Origin: Oceanococcus sp041619555
Lineage (GTDB): Bacteria > Pseudomonadota > Gammaproteobacteria > Nevskiales > Oceanococcaceae
Assembly (NCBI GenBank): GCA_041619555.1
Contig: JBFKDQ010000004.1
Location: forward strand, 46,408 to 110,407
DNA: 64,000 nt
Direction of reading: 5' to 3'
The notes under the pieces were generated by a model, which worked only from the letters and a program-made list of their open reading frames with translations, did not search any database and was not told the DNA's origin. A program made the translations under genes and the position numbers. Positions 55,779 through 63,129 of this stretch are shown here, piece by piece. The stretch's first letter is position 1; each line of letters begins with the position of its first letter.

Positions 55779-56504
55779 TCACCCTGGCTGGCGGTAAGTT
55801 CCGAACAGGCGGTCGCATACGCTCAGCACCACCGAGACATTCACCGGCTCCCTTTGCGAATGATGCAGGTTGTGCGCCATCGCACTGGCAAAAAACCAGT
55901 CATAAACAGGCAAGCGATAGCCGCAGTGGGTGATCATGGTCACCGTGGTCAGCGCAAAGGCCGCGACGGCAAAGGTGAACGGGTGGATGGAAAACAGCAT
56001 CCCGTAGAGGTGGAAGCAGAAAAACACGCTGATGCCTTCAATCGGGTGAACCACCATGGCGGTCCAGATGCTCAGCGGTGGTTTGTCCCGGTGATGGACA
56101 TGATGCACCTTGCGGGCATAGGGGCCATAGGCGTGTTCCAGTCGGTGCCAGACATAAGAGACGAAATCACCGAGCAGAAAATACAGCAACAGGTCCGTCA
56201 AAAACTCGGCCAGACTGGGCGCCGTCTGCGGGATTGTCAGGCGAAAGGGCAAGGCCAACAGCACGATCATGCCCAGCACGTAGGCCGCCGAGTACCAGCG
56301 CATGGCGCGCCAGTACACCGCCCAGCATTCCGCCAGACTCAGGCGCCGGCTCACAAACACATCCACGATCGAAAAAAGGATGCCGGGCAGGTACACGCCA
56401 AGAACCACCGCGGTAAAAATGAACGCGGGCGAACTGATGAAGCTCGGGTGCAGGGCGTGCTGCAGAACATCCCAGGCGGGCTGTAATACGGCCGTGGTGT
56501 TCAT
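55779..56504 (-). CDS. Fatty acid hydroxylase / sterol desaturase superfamily protein
   Basis: Di-iron integral membrane oxygenase, 241 residues. Four to five membrane segments surround the histidine clusters HRLEH (120-124), HHVHH (134-138) and HNLHH (211-215), which are complete. AGGAG lies 6 nt before the ATG. Substrates in this superfamily include fatty acyl chains, sterols, carotenoids and sphingoid bases, so the precise one is open. It is 176 bp downstream of the second CFA-family gene and co-oriented with the lipid operon. Confidence 0.87.
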   Translation of the reverse strand: MNTTAVLQPAWDVLQHALHPSFISSPAFIFTAVVLGVYLPGILFSIVDVFVSRRLSLAECWAVYWRAMRWYSAAYVLGMIVLLALPFRLTIPQTAPSLAEFLTDLLLYFLLGDFVSYVWHRLEHAYGPYARKVHHVHHRDKPPLSIWTAMVVHPIEGISVFFCFHLYGMLFSIHPFTFAVAAFALTTVTMITHCGYRLPVYDWFFASAMAHNLHHSQREPVNVSVVLSVCDRLFGTYRQPG

Positions 56505-56680
56505 GGCGGCTCCTCGCTGTCAGGGGCGGACGGGCCTCTTTCTCGCCGTTGACATGGTAGCGCAGTTGAGCACCCCAATCTGAACATGAACGCTCAATTC
56601 GCCCGCAACTTGAGTAGACCTGGCAGATGGCCAGCCAGCAGCCGAAAATCCCGCGCAAATCATGCCATAGCAGCATGAAC

Positions 56681-57724
56681 TCAGAGGACGTACCCTTTGT
56701 GGGCCTGTGCTTTGACGAACAGGTAGTGGCCCACGCCCCACTCCTCGCCCGCATGCAGGCCAAAGAACTCGGCGACGGCGAGAAAGAACATGCGCCAACG
56801 CTGCAGTCGCAAGCGACCTTCGGCGCCACCACCCAGAATATCGATCAATTCCTCACGCCGCTGATCGGTGTTGTGCAACCAGGCATTGGAGGTCTTTTCG
56901 TAGTGCTGACCGTTCACCCACCAGTGCTGGGCGACCTTGAGATGCTCGTCATAACGGAGAAACAGGTCATAGGAGGGCATCATGCCGCCGCTGAAAAAGT
57001 GACGGCTCATCCAGTCGTCCTCACCCCGATCCTCGTAAGGGTAGGTGAGCGCGTGGTGACAGAACACGTGCGCGAAAAAGCGTCCGTGCGGATTCAGCCA
57101 ACTGGCGATGCGCTGAAACAGCAGCGGGTGATTACGCACATGTTCGAGCATTTCCACCGAAACGATCCGGTCGAATTTCTCTTCCGGCGAGAAATCGTTG
57201 ATGTCCGCGGTCACGACCCGGACATTGCCAAGCCCCTGCTCGCGGACGCGCGCTTCGATAAAGCGGCGTTGCGGCGCCGAATTGGACATGGCGGTGAACT
57301 GCGATTCTGGATAGCGTGCCGCCGCCCAGAGGGTGAATGACCCCCAGCCACAGCCGAGGTCAAGCACGGCCTGGCCATCGGCCAGACCTGCCCGTTGTGC
57401 ACTCAGCCGCAACATGGCCTCTTCGGCGGCCGCCAGAGTCATTTTTGGCTCCCGCCAGTAGCAGCAGCTGTACTTCAGGCCGGGGCCCAGCGCGCGCAGA
57501 AAGAATTCCGGCGGCACCTCGTAATGCTGGTTGTTCGCAGCCTTGGTGGCGACGGCAATCGGTCCCTGCCGATAAGCGGCTATCCTTTGCTCCAGCACCG
57601 CGCGCAGGGTTTGCGGATCATGGCGCGCGTCCTCGCGCAGGCGCTTGCGCGATAGCTGGCGTGCGCCCAGACGGATCAACGGGTCGGGGATCAGGCCCTT
57701 TTCACACCAGGCAATGACATTCAT
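56681..57724 (-). CDS. CFA-family SAM-dependent methyltransferase, second type
   Basis: 347 residues from the ATG at 57724. The SAM motif LDLGCGWGSF is at 121-130, with a CFA-like KYSCCYW segment just before it and VSVEMLEHVRNH after. It is shorter at the N terminus than classical cyclopropane synthases and resembles the coclaurine-N-methyltransferase-like branch. It may methylate an unsaturated acyl chain or another lipid-derived acceptor. It follows DUF2878 in the operon by 17 bp. The longer open frame back to 58333 is an artefact crossing the DUF2878 gene. Confidence 0.85.
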   Translation of the reverse strand: MNVIAWCEKGLIPDPLIRLGARQLSRKRLREDARHDPQTLRAVLEQRIAAYRQGPIAVATKAANNQHYEVPPEFFLRALGPGLKYSCCYWREPKMTLAAAEEAMLRLSAQRAGLADGQAVLDLGCGWGSFTLWAAARYPESQFTAMSNSAPQRRFIEARVREQGLGNVRVVTADINDFSPEEKFDRIVSVEMLEHVRNHPLLFQRIASWLNPHGRFFAHVFCHHALTYPYEDRGEDDWMSRHFFSGGMMPSYDLFLRYDEHLKVAQHWWVNGQHYEKTSNAWLHNTDQRREELIDILGGGAEGRLRLQRWRMFFLAVAEFFGLHAGEEWGVGHYLFVKAQAHKGYVL

Positions 57725-57741
57725 GAGCGTCTGACTCCAAG

Positions 57742-58275
57742 TTAATGGGTGGCATTCGATGCCAGGGCGCGCCGGCGCGCCAGAAAGCGCAACAACGCAA
57801 ACATCAGCAACCAGCCGGTAGCGATGGCGAGCAGGCTGAAGGCGGCGGGCTGGCCGAAACTGGCGGCCCCGGTGCGCACGCCGCCAGCGTAGGCCAGCGG
57901 TGGCCCGATGGCGATGGGCAGCCAGATCCAGGGCCCGGCGCGCTCCAGCAGTGGTCTCAGCACCCGGCTCAGGTTGCCGGCGAAACAGGTCCACAACGTG
58001 ACGATCCACAAAGGCAACAGCCAGTCCCGGTGGCTGACATAGGCGACGAGATCCAGCAACATCAGGCTCAGGTCGATTAATGGGCCGATGACGACACAGG
58101 CAACAAACAGCTGCGGGTCCGGACGCAGTGCGTTGTACAGGCGCCACATCAGCAACATGCTGCTGAGCAGGCCGGCGCACACCATGGGTTCCAGCGGGCT
58201 GCCGGCGCTGAGAGTCAGCAGCCAGTAACAGATCGACCCCCAGAGCAGTTCCAGGGGGGACCAGGGCGCCATCAT
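57742..58275 (-). CDS. DUF2878 membrane protein
   Basis: 177-residue hydrophobic protein with about five to six predicted membrane helices, starting MMAPWSPLELLWG. The ATG pair at 58275/58272 overlaps the stop of the preceding cfa gene. DUF2878 proteins commonly occur in operons with cfa, DUF1365 and FAD oxidoreductase genes; no biochemical role is established to my knowledge. Confidence 0.82.
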   Translation of the reverse strand: MMAPWSPLELLWGSICYWLLTLSAGSPLEPMVCAGLLSSMLLMWRLYNALRPDPQLFVACVVIGPLIDLSLMLLDLVAYVSHRDWLLPLWIVTLWTCFAGNLSRVLRPLLERAGPWIWLPIAIGPPLAYAGGVRTGAASFGQPAAFSLLAIATGWLLMFALLRFLARRRALASNATH

Positions 58276-59549
58276 CTGTGACGTCCGAAGTCCTGGTGTT
58301 CCCGCAGACAACGTGGTTTGGTGAAATGCGCATGCACCACGCTGGTGGTGGTCTCCAGAAAACCCGCTTCGCAGGACGCCAGATAAAAGTCCCACAGGCG
58401 ACGGAATTCCCAGGAATAGCCCAGCGCCGCCACCTGCGGCAGACGCTGGTGGAAAGCCTCGCGCCACAGGCGCAGCGTGCGGGCGTAGTCCTGGCCGAAG
58501 TCGTCCAGGTGAAACAGGCGCAGCGAGGTGTGCTCGGCCGTCACCCGCAACAGTTCGCGCACGCAGACCAGATGGCCTCCGGGGAACACGAATTCGCGGA
58601 TGAAATCGGAGCGGTTACGCATCTGCTCGTAATATTGATCCTGAATGGTAATGGCCTGAATCAGGGCCTCTCCATCCGGTTTGAGCAACTCGTCGACCTT
58701 GCGGAAATAGACCGGCAAGAAAGCATGCCCGACCGCCTCGATCATCTCGATCGAGACCAGCTTGTCGTACTGCCCCCGCAACGTGCGGTAATCCGATTCA
58801 AGCACCGTGACCTGATCATCCAGCCCCGCCTCGCACACCCGCTGGCAGGCCAGTTTGTGCTGTTCTGCCGAGATGGTCGTGGTGGTCACATTCACCCCGA
58901 AATGTCTTGCCGCATGGATGGCAAAGCCACCCCAGCCACTGCCGATCTCGATGACATTCTGACCCGGCTGCAAATTCAGCTTGCGGCAGATGGTGGCGTA
59001 CTTGTTCTGTTGCGCCTGCGCCAGACTGCTGGCGTCGCTGGCGAAGACCCCGGCCGAATAGGTCATGCTGTCGTCCAGAAACAGTTTGAAGAATGCGTTC
59101 CCCAGGTCGTAATGTGCGGCGATGTTCTTACGACTGCCTTCCAGTGTGTTGCGACGCTGCCACTCCATGGCGCGGTACACGGGCTTGCGCAGGGCGGCCA
59201 GGCCGCTGTCCATGGCGCCCAGGGTGTCGCGCTCGCGCAGGAACAATCGCGCGACATCAACCAGCTCGTGACTGTCCCAGAGGCCGAGAATCCAGGCCTG
59301 GCCGATCCCTGTCGAACCGCCAAAAGCGGCGTAGGCATAGAAGCTTAAGTCGCGCACCAGCACCTCACGGCACGGATGCTCCGGATTGCCCAGCCGGGTG
59401 GATGAGCCGTCCGGGTCGCGCACCAGCAACTGCCCGGTCTGCAGATGGTCAATCGTCTTGAACAACGACGCCCGCAGCGCTCTGAGTAGGGGAAGGGGCA
59501 AGCGCGGCGTGGCGTGTGGTTCTGCAGCGAGGCTGATGCTGTTGCTCAT
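58272..59549 (-). CDS. Cyclopropane-fatty-acyl-phospholipid synthase family protein
   Basis: Transfers a methylene or methyl group from SAM to unsaturated phospholipid acyl chains at the membrane surface. The 425-residue product from the ATG at 59549 has an N-terminal lipid-binding domain, the acyl-site AAHYDLGNAFFKLFLDDSMTYSAGVF, the SAM loop VIEIGSGWGG (199-208), and SIEMIEAVG. It overlaps DUF1365 upstream and DUF2878 downstream by 4 nt. Confidence 0.92.
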   Translation of the reverse strand: MSNSISLAAEPHATPRLPLPLLRALRASLFKTIDHLQTGQLLVRDPDGSSTRLGNPEHPCREVLVRDLSFYAYAAFGGSTGIGQAWILGLWDSHELVDVARLFLRERDTLGAMDSGLAALRKPVYRAMEWQRRNTLEGSRKNIAAHYDLGNAFFKLFLDDSMTYSAGVFASDASSLAQAQQNKYATICRKLNLQPGQNVIEIGSGWGGFAIHAARHFGVNVTTTTISAEQHKLACQRVCEAGLDDQVTVLESDYRTLRGQYDKLVSIEMIEAVGHAFLPVYFRKVDELLKPDGEALIQAITIQDQYYEQMRNRSDFIREFVFPGGHLVCVRELLRVTAEHTSLRLFHLDDFGQDYARTLRLWREAFHQRLPQVAALGYSWEFRRLWDFYLASCEAGFLETTTSVVHAHFTKPRCLREHQDFGRHR

Positions 59550-60334
59550 TTTGCGACTCCGGACGGATGGGGAGATGCGCGCCCTGCTGAGATACCGGGG
59601 TGCGGTACGTAGGGCACGGACTTCAATTTGAGTCGTAGCGCCTCGAAGTAAATCGCGGCGACGACCTTGAAACTCATGAACGGGGTTCGAACCAGCAGGC
59701 CGGCCAGGCTGGCGGCGGTGACCGGCGCGAAGCGCAGGCTCATGCATGCACTGAACAGGCGTTGCTCGTCACGCCAGTTTTCAAGCTTGACCTGCAACTG
59801 ATCATCAGCTCGCAGCCTGAGCTGCAGCCGGTACTGCATGTCCATGTCCATGAACGGAGAGACATGCATGGCCTTGTCGAAACGCAGATCGATCACTCCA
59901 CCGGCCGACCGTGGGACCTTGAGCACATAGGGGTGCTGTTCGTTCCACGGCGTGTTGTGCACTTCCAGCAACAGCCATTCGATCTGCCGCCGGTCGCGCG
60001 ACCAGACGAAATAGAAGCTGATCGGATTCTGGCTGTAACCCCAGTAGCGCGGCTGGGTCAGGAGGGTGACTGGCCCGGCCGGCCGTTCTTCGGCCTGCCG
60101 CTGGATCTCATCACGGACCGCGGTCTCCAGGTCTGGATGACCGCCGCGCAGGTGATCGCCACGCAACACACAGGCCAGATTGGGGTGCTGATAAGACCAC
60201 AGCCAGCGCCCTCGGAACAGGCGCGGCGCTTCGCCGAGATCCAGGTGCAACATGCTCAGGCGGTAACGAAACCGATGTGCAGCCGGACTCAGCCGCTGGT
60301 GCGAGACCCAGCCATGGGCGACGGCGCTACGCAT
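59546..60334 (-). CDS. DUF1365 family protein
   Basis: 262-residue soluble protein of unknown function, a conserved operon partner of cfa genes (COG3496). Recognisable blocks are HGWVSHQRLSPAAHRFRYRL at the N terminus, TQPRYWGYSQNPISFYFVW and KAMHVSPFMDMDMQYRL. It shares one base with the end of the oxidoreductase gene upstream. Confidence 0.88.
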   Translation of the reverse strand: MRSAVAHGWVSHQRLSPAAHRFRYRLSMLHLDLGEAPRLFRGRWLWSYQHPNLACVLRGDHLRGGHPDLETAVRDEIQRQAEERPAGPVTLLTQPRYWGYSQNPISFYFVWSRDRRQIEWLLLEVHNTPWNEQHPYVLKVPRSAGGVIDLRFDKAMHVSPFMDMDMQYRLQLRLRADDQLQVKLENWRDEQRLFSACMSLRFAPVTAASLAGLLVRTPFMSFKVVAAIYFEALRLKLKSVPYVPHPGISAGRASPHPSGVAK

Positions 60335-61566
60335 TACCAGCCCCCTCCCAGGGCGCGGGCCACATCCAGGCCGCTGCGCGCACCATCTTCGTGAAAGCCG
60401 TTGTACCAGTATGCGCCACAGTAATAGGTGTTGCGCAGGCCGTTGATTTCAGCACGACGGGCCCGGGCGCGATTGGATTGCGGGTTGTAGACCGGGTGGG
60501 CGTAACGGTAGTCGCCGAGTATGCGGTGCGGGTCAATCCGATCACGCTGGTTCAGCGTGACGCAGAATTCCACCGGCGCCTCGATACCCTGCAGCCGGTT
60601 CATGTGGTAGGTGATGGCGGCGGGCCGACTCGGGTCGTCACTGGCACGGAAGTTCCAGGAGGCCCAGGCCGCCCGGCGCCGCGGCAGCAGGCTGGCATCC
60701 GTGTGCAGCACCACATCGTTTTCCGTATAGGGCAGCGCGCCAAGAATGTCCTGCTCGCGGTCACTGGGGTCTGCCAGCAGCCGCAGGGCCTGGTCGCTGT
60801 GACAGGCAAAAATCACCGCATCGAAGGATTCGGTTCCGGTCGCGCTGGTGATCGTGACGCCCGCCGTATTGCGCTGCACCGCACGCACCGGCGTGTGCGG
60901 GCGAACCTCAATGTCCAGCCGCTGGAGCAAGGCCTGCACATAGCTGCGCGAGCCATCCGGGACCACCCGCCATTGCGGTCGGTTGCGCAATTGCAGCAGG
61001 CCATGATTGTTGAAGAAGCGAACGAAATGCTCGGCCGGGAACTTCGCGGCTTCGCTGATTGATGCGGACCAGATCGCGGCGCAGAGCGGATACAGGTAGC
61101 GCTGGCGGAACGTGGCGGAATACCCCTGCTCGGTCAGATACTCGGCCAGCGTGCGGCTGTCGTTCGAACCGATCAGCGCGCGACTGTTCTGGTTGAAGCG
61201 CAGGATCTCACCGAGCATCTTCAGATGGTGTGGTGAAACCAGATTGCGCGGCTGGGCAAACAGGCCGCGAAGACTGTGGCTGGCGTACTCCACCGCCCCA
61301 TCGCTGACGGAAAAACTCATGTCCGTCGCCTGCCCGGCAAGATTCAGCGCCTTCAGCAGCCGGATGAAGTGGGGATAGGTGGCATCGTTGAACACGATAA
61401 ACCCGGTATCAATGGCGTACTCCCGCCGGGCGTGCTGTACGGTCACGGTATGGGTATGACCGCCCAGCCAGTCCGCCGCTTCGAACAAGACCAGTTCATG
61501 CCGCTCATGCAGGCCCCAGGCGCTGCTCAGACCCGCAATCCCTCCACCAATCACCGCAATGCGCAT
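60334..61566 (-). CDS. FAD-dependent oxidoreductase (amine-oxidase/desaturase-like, COG2907)
   Basis: First gene of the lipid operon, 410 residues. The N terminus has the FAD Rossmann loop IGGGIAGLSSAWGL, and the C terminus has the flavin-binding CGAYWYNGFHEDGARSGLDVARAL. Enzymes of this group in alphaproteobacterial furan-fatty-acid synthesis desaturate methylated acyl chains, a possible role here. The ATG at 61566 is about 25 nt after the predicted start point of the ECF-type promoter at 61599-61628. Confidence 0.87.
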   Translation of the reverse strand: MRIAVIGGGIAGLSSAWGLHERHELVLFEAADWLGGHTHTVTVQHARREYAIDTGFIVFNDATYPHFIRLLKALNLAGQATDMSFSVSDGAVEYASHSLRGLFAQPRNLVSPHHLKMLGEILRFNQNSRALIGSNDSRTLAEYLTEQGYSATFRQRYLYPLCAAIWSASISEAAKFPAEHFVRFFNNHGLLQLRNRPQWRVVPDGSRSYVQALLQRLDIEVRPHTPVRAVQRNTAGVTITSATGTESFDAVIFACHSDQALRLLADPSDREQDILGALPYTENDVVLHTDASLLPRRRAAWASWNFRASDDPSRPAAITYHMNRLQGIEAPVEFCVTLNQRDRIDPHRILGDYRYAHPVYNPQSNRARARRAEINGLRNTYYCGAYWYNGFHEDGARSGLDVARALGGGW

Positions 61567-61598
61567 ACGTCGCTACTTCTCAGGAATTCAATCTGTCC

Positions 61599-61628
61599 TA
61601 CGGGCCAGGTCGAGAAATGGATGCAGCC
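61599..61628 (-). promoter_or_regulatory. ECF-type promoter of the lipid-modification operon
   Basis: Minus strand: GGCTGCATCC (61619-61628), 16 bp, CGTA (61599-61602). The same 10-mer, spacing and CGTA recur before the DUF4331 gene on the other strand. Two-block promoters with CGT-type -10 elements are typical of ECF sigma factors, and an ECF sigma gene lies next door. Confidence 0.75.
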
Positions 61629-61706
61629 GTGTATTTCTGAGCGCCTTGCCGCGAAATGCCACGCTGGACTTGCCGGCACGCGCGGAGCTTGGCATTCTCG
61701 CCGCGA

Positions 61707-62246
61707 ATGACTGATTTTCCTGCCAATTCCGGGAGTGCCGAGGATCTGCTTGCGAAAGTCGCTCTGGGCGACCGAAATGCCTTTCGCGCGCTGTACGAAG
61801 CCACCTCGCCGCATCTGTTTGCGGTTGCCCTGCGTATTTTGAGGAAACGCGAATGGGCAGAAGAGGCTTTGCAAGACGCCTACGTACAGATCTGGAACAA
61901 GGCCGGGACATTCCGGCCCACGGCAGGCTCAGCCGGCGCCTGGATGAGCACCATCGTGCGTTATCGAGCCCTGGATCATCTGCGACGCAAGCCGCGCGAG
62001 GAGCAGGCTGAGGAGTATCACGATCTGCCCGACACCCAGGATCTGGTGCGACGCCTGATCGACACCACGGATTTGCAGGTCTGTTTCGAGGATCTGACTG
62101 CAGAACAGCAGCGCGCGGTGGGGCTGGCTTACATCGAGGGCCTGAGTCATGCGGAGCTCAGTGATCGCCTCGACTCTCCGCTGGGCACCGTCAAGAGCTG
62201 GGTTCGCCGCGGCCTGCAGGCGCTCAAGGAGTGCCTGACACGATGA
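61707..62246 (+). CDS. ECF-family RNA polymerase sigma factor
   Basis: 179 residues from the ATG at 61707. Region 2 is GDRNAFRALYEATSPHLFAVALRIL and EEALQDAYVQIWNKAGTF; region 4 is LSHAELSDRLDSPLGTVKSWVRRGLQAL. Region 3 is absent, as in ECF factors. It overlaps the anti-sigma gene by 4 nt. It is divergent from the lipid operon and upstream of DUF4331, both of which carry the same promoter motif. No copy of that motif precedes this gene, so autoregulation is not evident. Confidence 0.94.
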   Translation: MTDFPANSGSAEDLLAKVALGDRNAFRALYEATSPHLFAVALRILRKREWAEEALQDAYVQIWNKAGTFRPTAGSAGAWMSTIVRYRALDHLRRKPREEQAEEYHDLPDTQDLVRRLIDTTDLQVCFEDLTAEQQRAVGLAYIEGLSHAELSDRLDSPLGTVKSWVRRGLQALKECLTR

Positions 62247-62914
62247 AGCTGGAAAACCGCCAATTACAGGACCTGCTGGCCGGCGAATACGTGCTCGGGA
62301 CCCTGCGGGGGCCGGCGCGCGACCGATTCGAGCGCTACTTGCAGGATTCCAGCGAGCTGCAGCAAGCCGTGGCGTTCTGGGAAACGGCGCTGGCGCCGCT
62401 GGCCCGGTGTCCGGCCCAGGAACCGCCACCGCAACTGCTCACGGCAATCGAAAAACGACTGGGCTGGCACCCTGCACCGCAGGCCGGCGGCTGGAAACTG
62501 CCCTGGCTGCCTTCGCTGGCCTTCGCTCTGGTGGCGGCCTTCAGCGTTCTGTTGTGGGCGCCCTGGGAAGCCCGCTTGGTGCCTGATTTCTCGGTGAATG
62601 TGGCCACTGAAGATGGCGCATTGCAGCTGCAAGCGGCGATCGACAGGACGCACAACTGGATCGATTTGCGGCTGGTATCGAGGCCGCCGCTGAGCAGCGA
62701 TCGGGACCTTGAGCTCTGGTTGCTCGTGGAGGGCGAAGCGCCGGTCTCGCTGGGCTTGCTGCCGGAACACGATGGCAGCGTGCAACGCATCGAAGCCCGG
62801 GTGAGCCTGGCCCGCGCTCAAGGACTGGCCGTTACGGTTGAGCCCGCAGGCGGGTCGCCCACCGGTGCCCCGACCACCGCGCCGATCGCCGTGCAGCTTT
62901 TCCCAACCACCTGA
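62243..62914 (+). CDS. RskA-like anti-sigma factor
   Basis: Membrane-bound partner that should hold the ECF sigma factor inactive. 223 residues from the ATG at 62243, which overlaps the sigma stop (ATGA); a GTG at 62231 is an alternative. It has an N-terminal anti-sigma helix bundle (LLAGEYVLGTLRGPARDRFERYL), one membrane helix at about 86-107, and an RskA-type C-terminal periplasmic domain. No HxxxCxxC zinc motif and no cupin are present, so it is not ChrR-like. Release probably needs a periplasmic signal or proteolysis. Confidence 0.88.
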   Translation: MKLENRQLQDLLAGEYVLGTLRGPARDRFERYLQDSSELQQAVAFWETALAPLARCPAQEPPPQLLTAIEKRLGWHPAPQAGGWKLPWLPSLAFALVAAFSVLLWAPWEARLVPDFSVNVATEDGALQLQAAIDRTHNWIDLRLVSRPPLSSDRDLELWLLVEGEAPVSLGLLPEHDGSVQRIEARVSLARAQGLAVTVEPAGGSPTGAPTTAPIAVQLFPTT

Positions 62915-63056
62915 AGCGCTTGCCGCAGGCGGCTTCGGTCACACCGTTTGTGCCTGCAGACCGGTCGTTCCGAGACCCGAGATCGAAGCCCTGCCGACCA
63001 CCGCAGACGGCATCGCGGCCATGCCAAAGCTCCCGCGCTCACGCTGAGCAACCCGT

Positions 63057-63086
63057 GGCTGCATCCAATTCGCATCGCGCTGCGTA
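63057..63086 (+). promoter_or_regulatory. ECF-type promoter of the DUF4331 gene
   Basis: GGCTGCATCC (63057-63066), 16 bp, CGTA (63083-63086), identical in both blocks and spacing to the promoter at 61599-61628. The predicted start point is about 35 nt before the ATG at 63130. The remainder of the 215-bp gap after the anti-sigma gene shows no gene. Confidence 0.75.
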
Positions 63087-63129
63087 ATTCCCCGTACAGG
63101 CCATGTGGCCGCAGCACAGGGACATCAGC

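Noticed and set aside
57721..58333. Apparent fusion of DUF2878 region with the second CFA-family gene as a 550-residue protein
   Set aside because: The first 203 codons are out of phase with the DUF2878 reading frame; the internal ATG at 57724 gives a complete methyltransferase.
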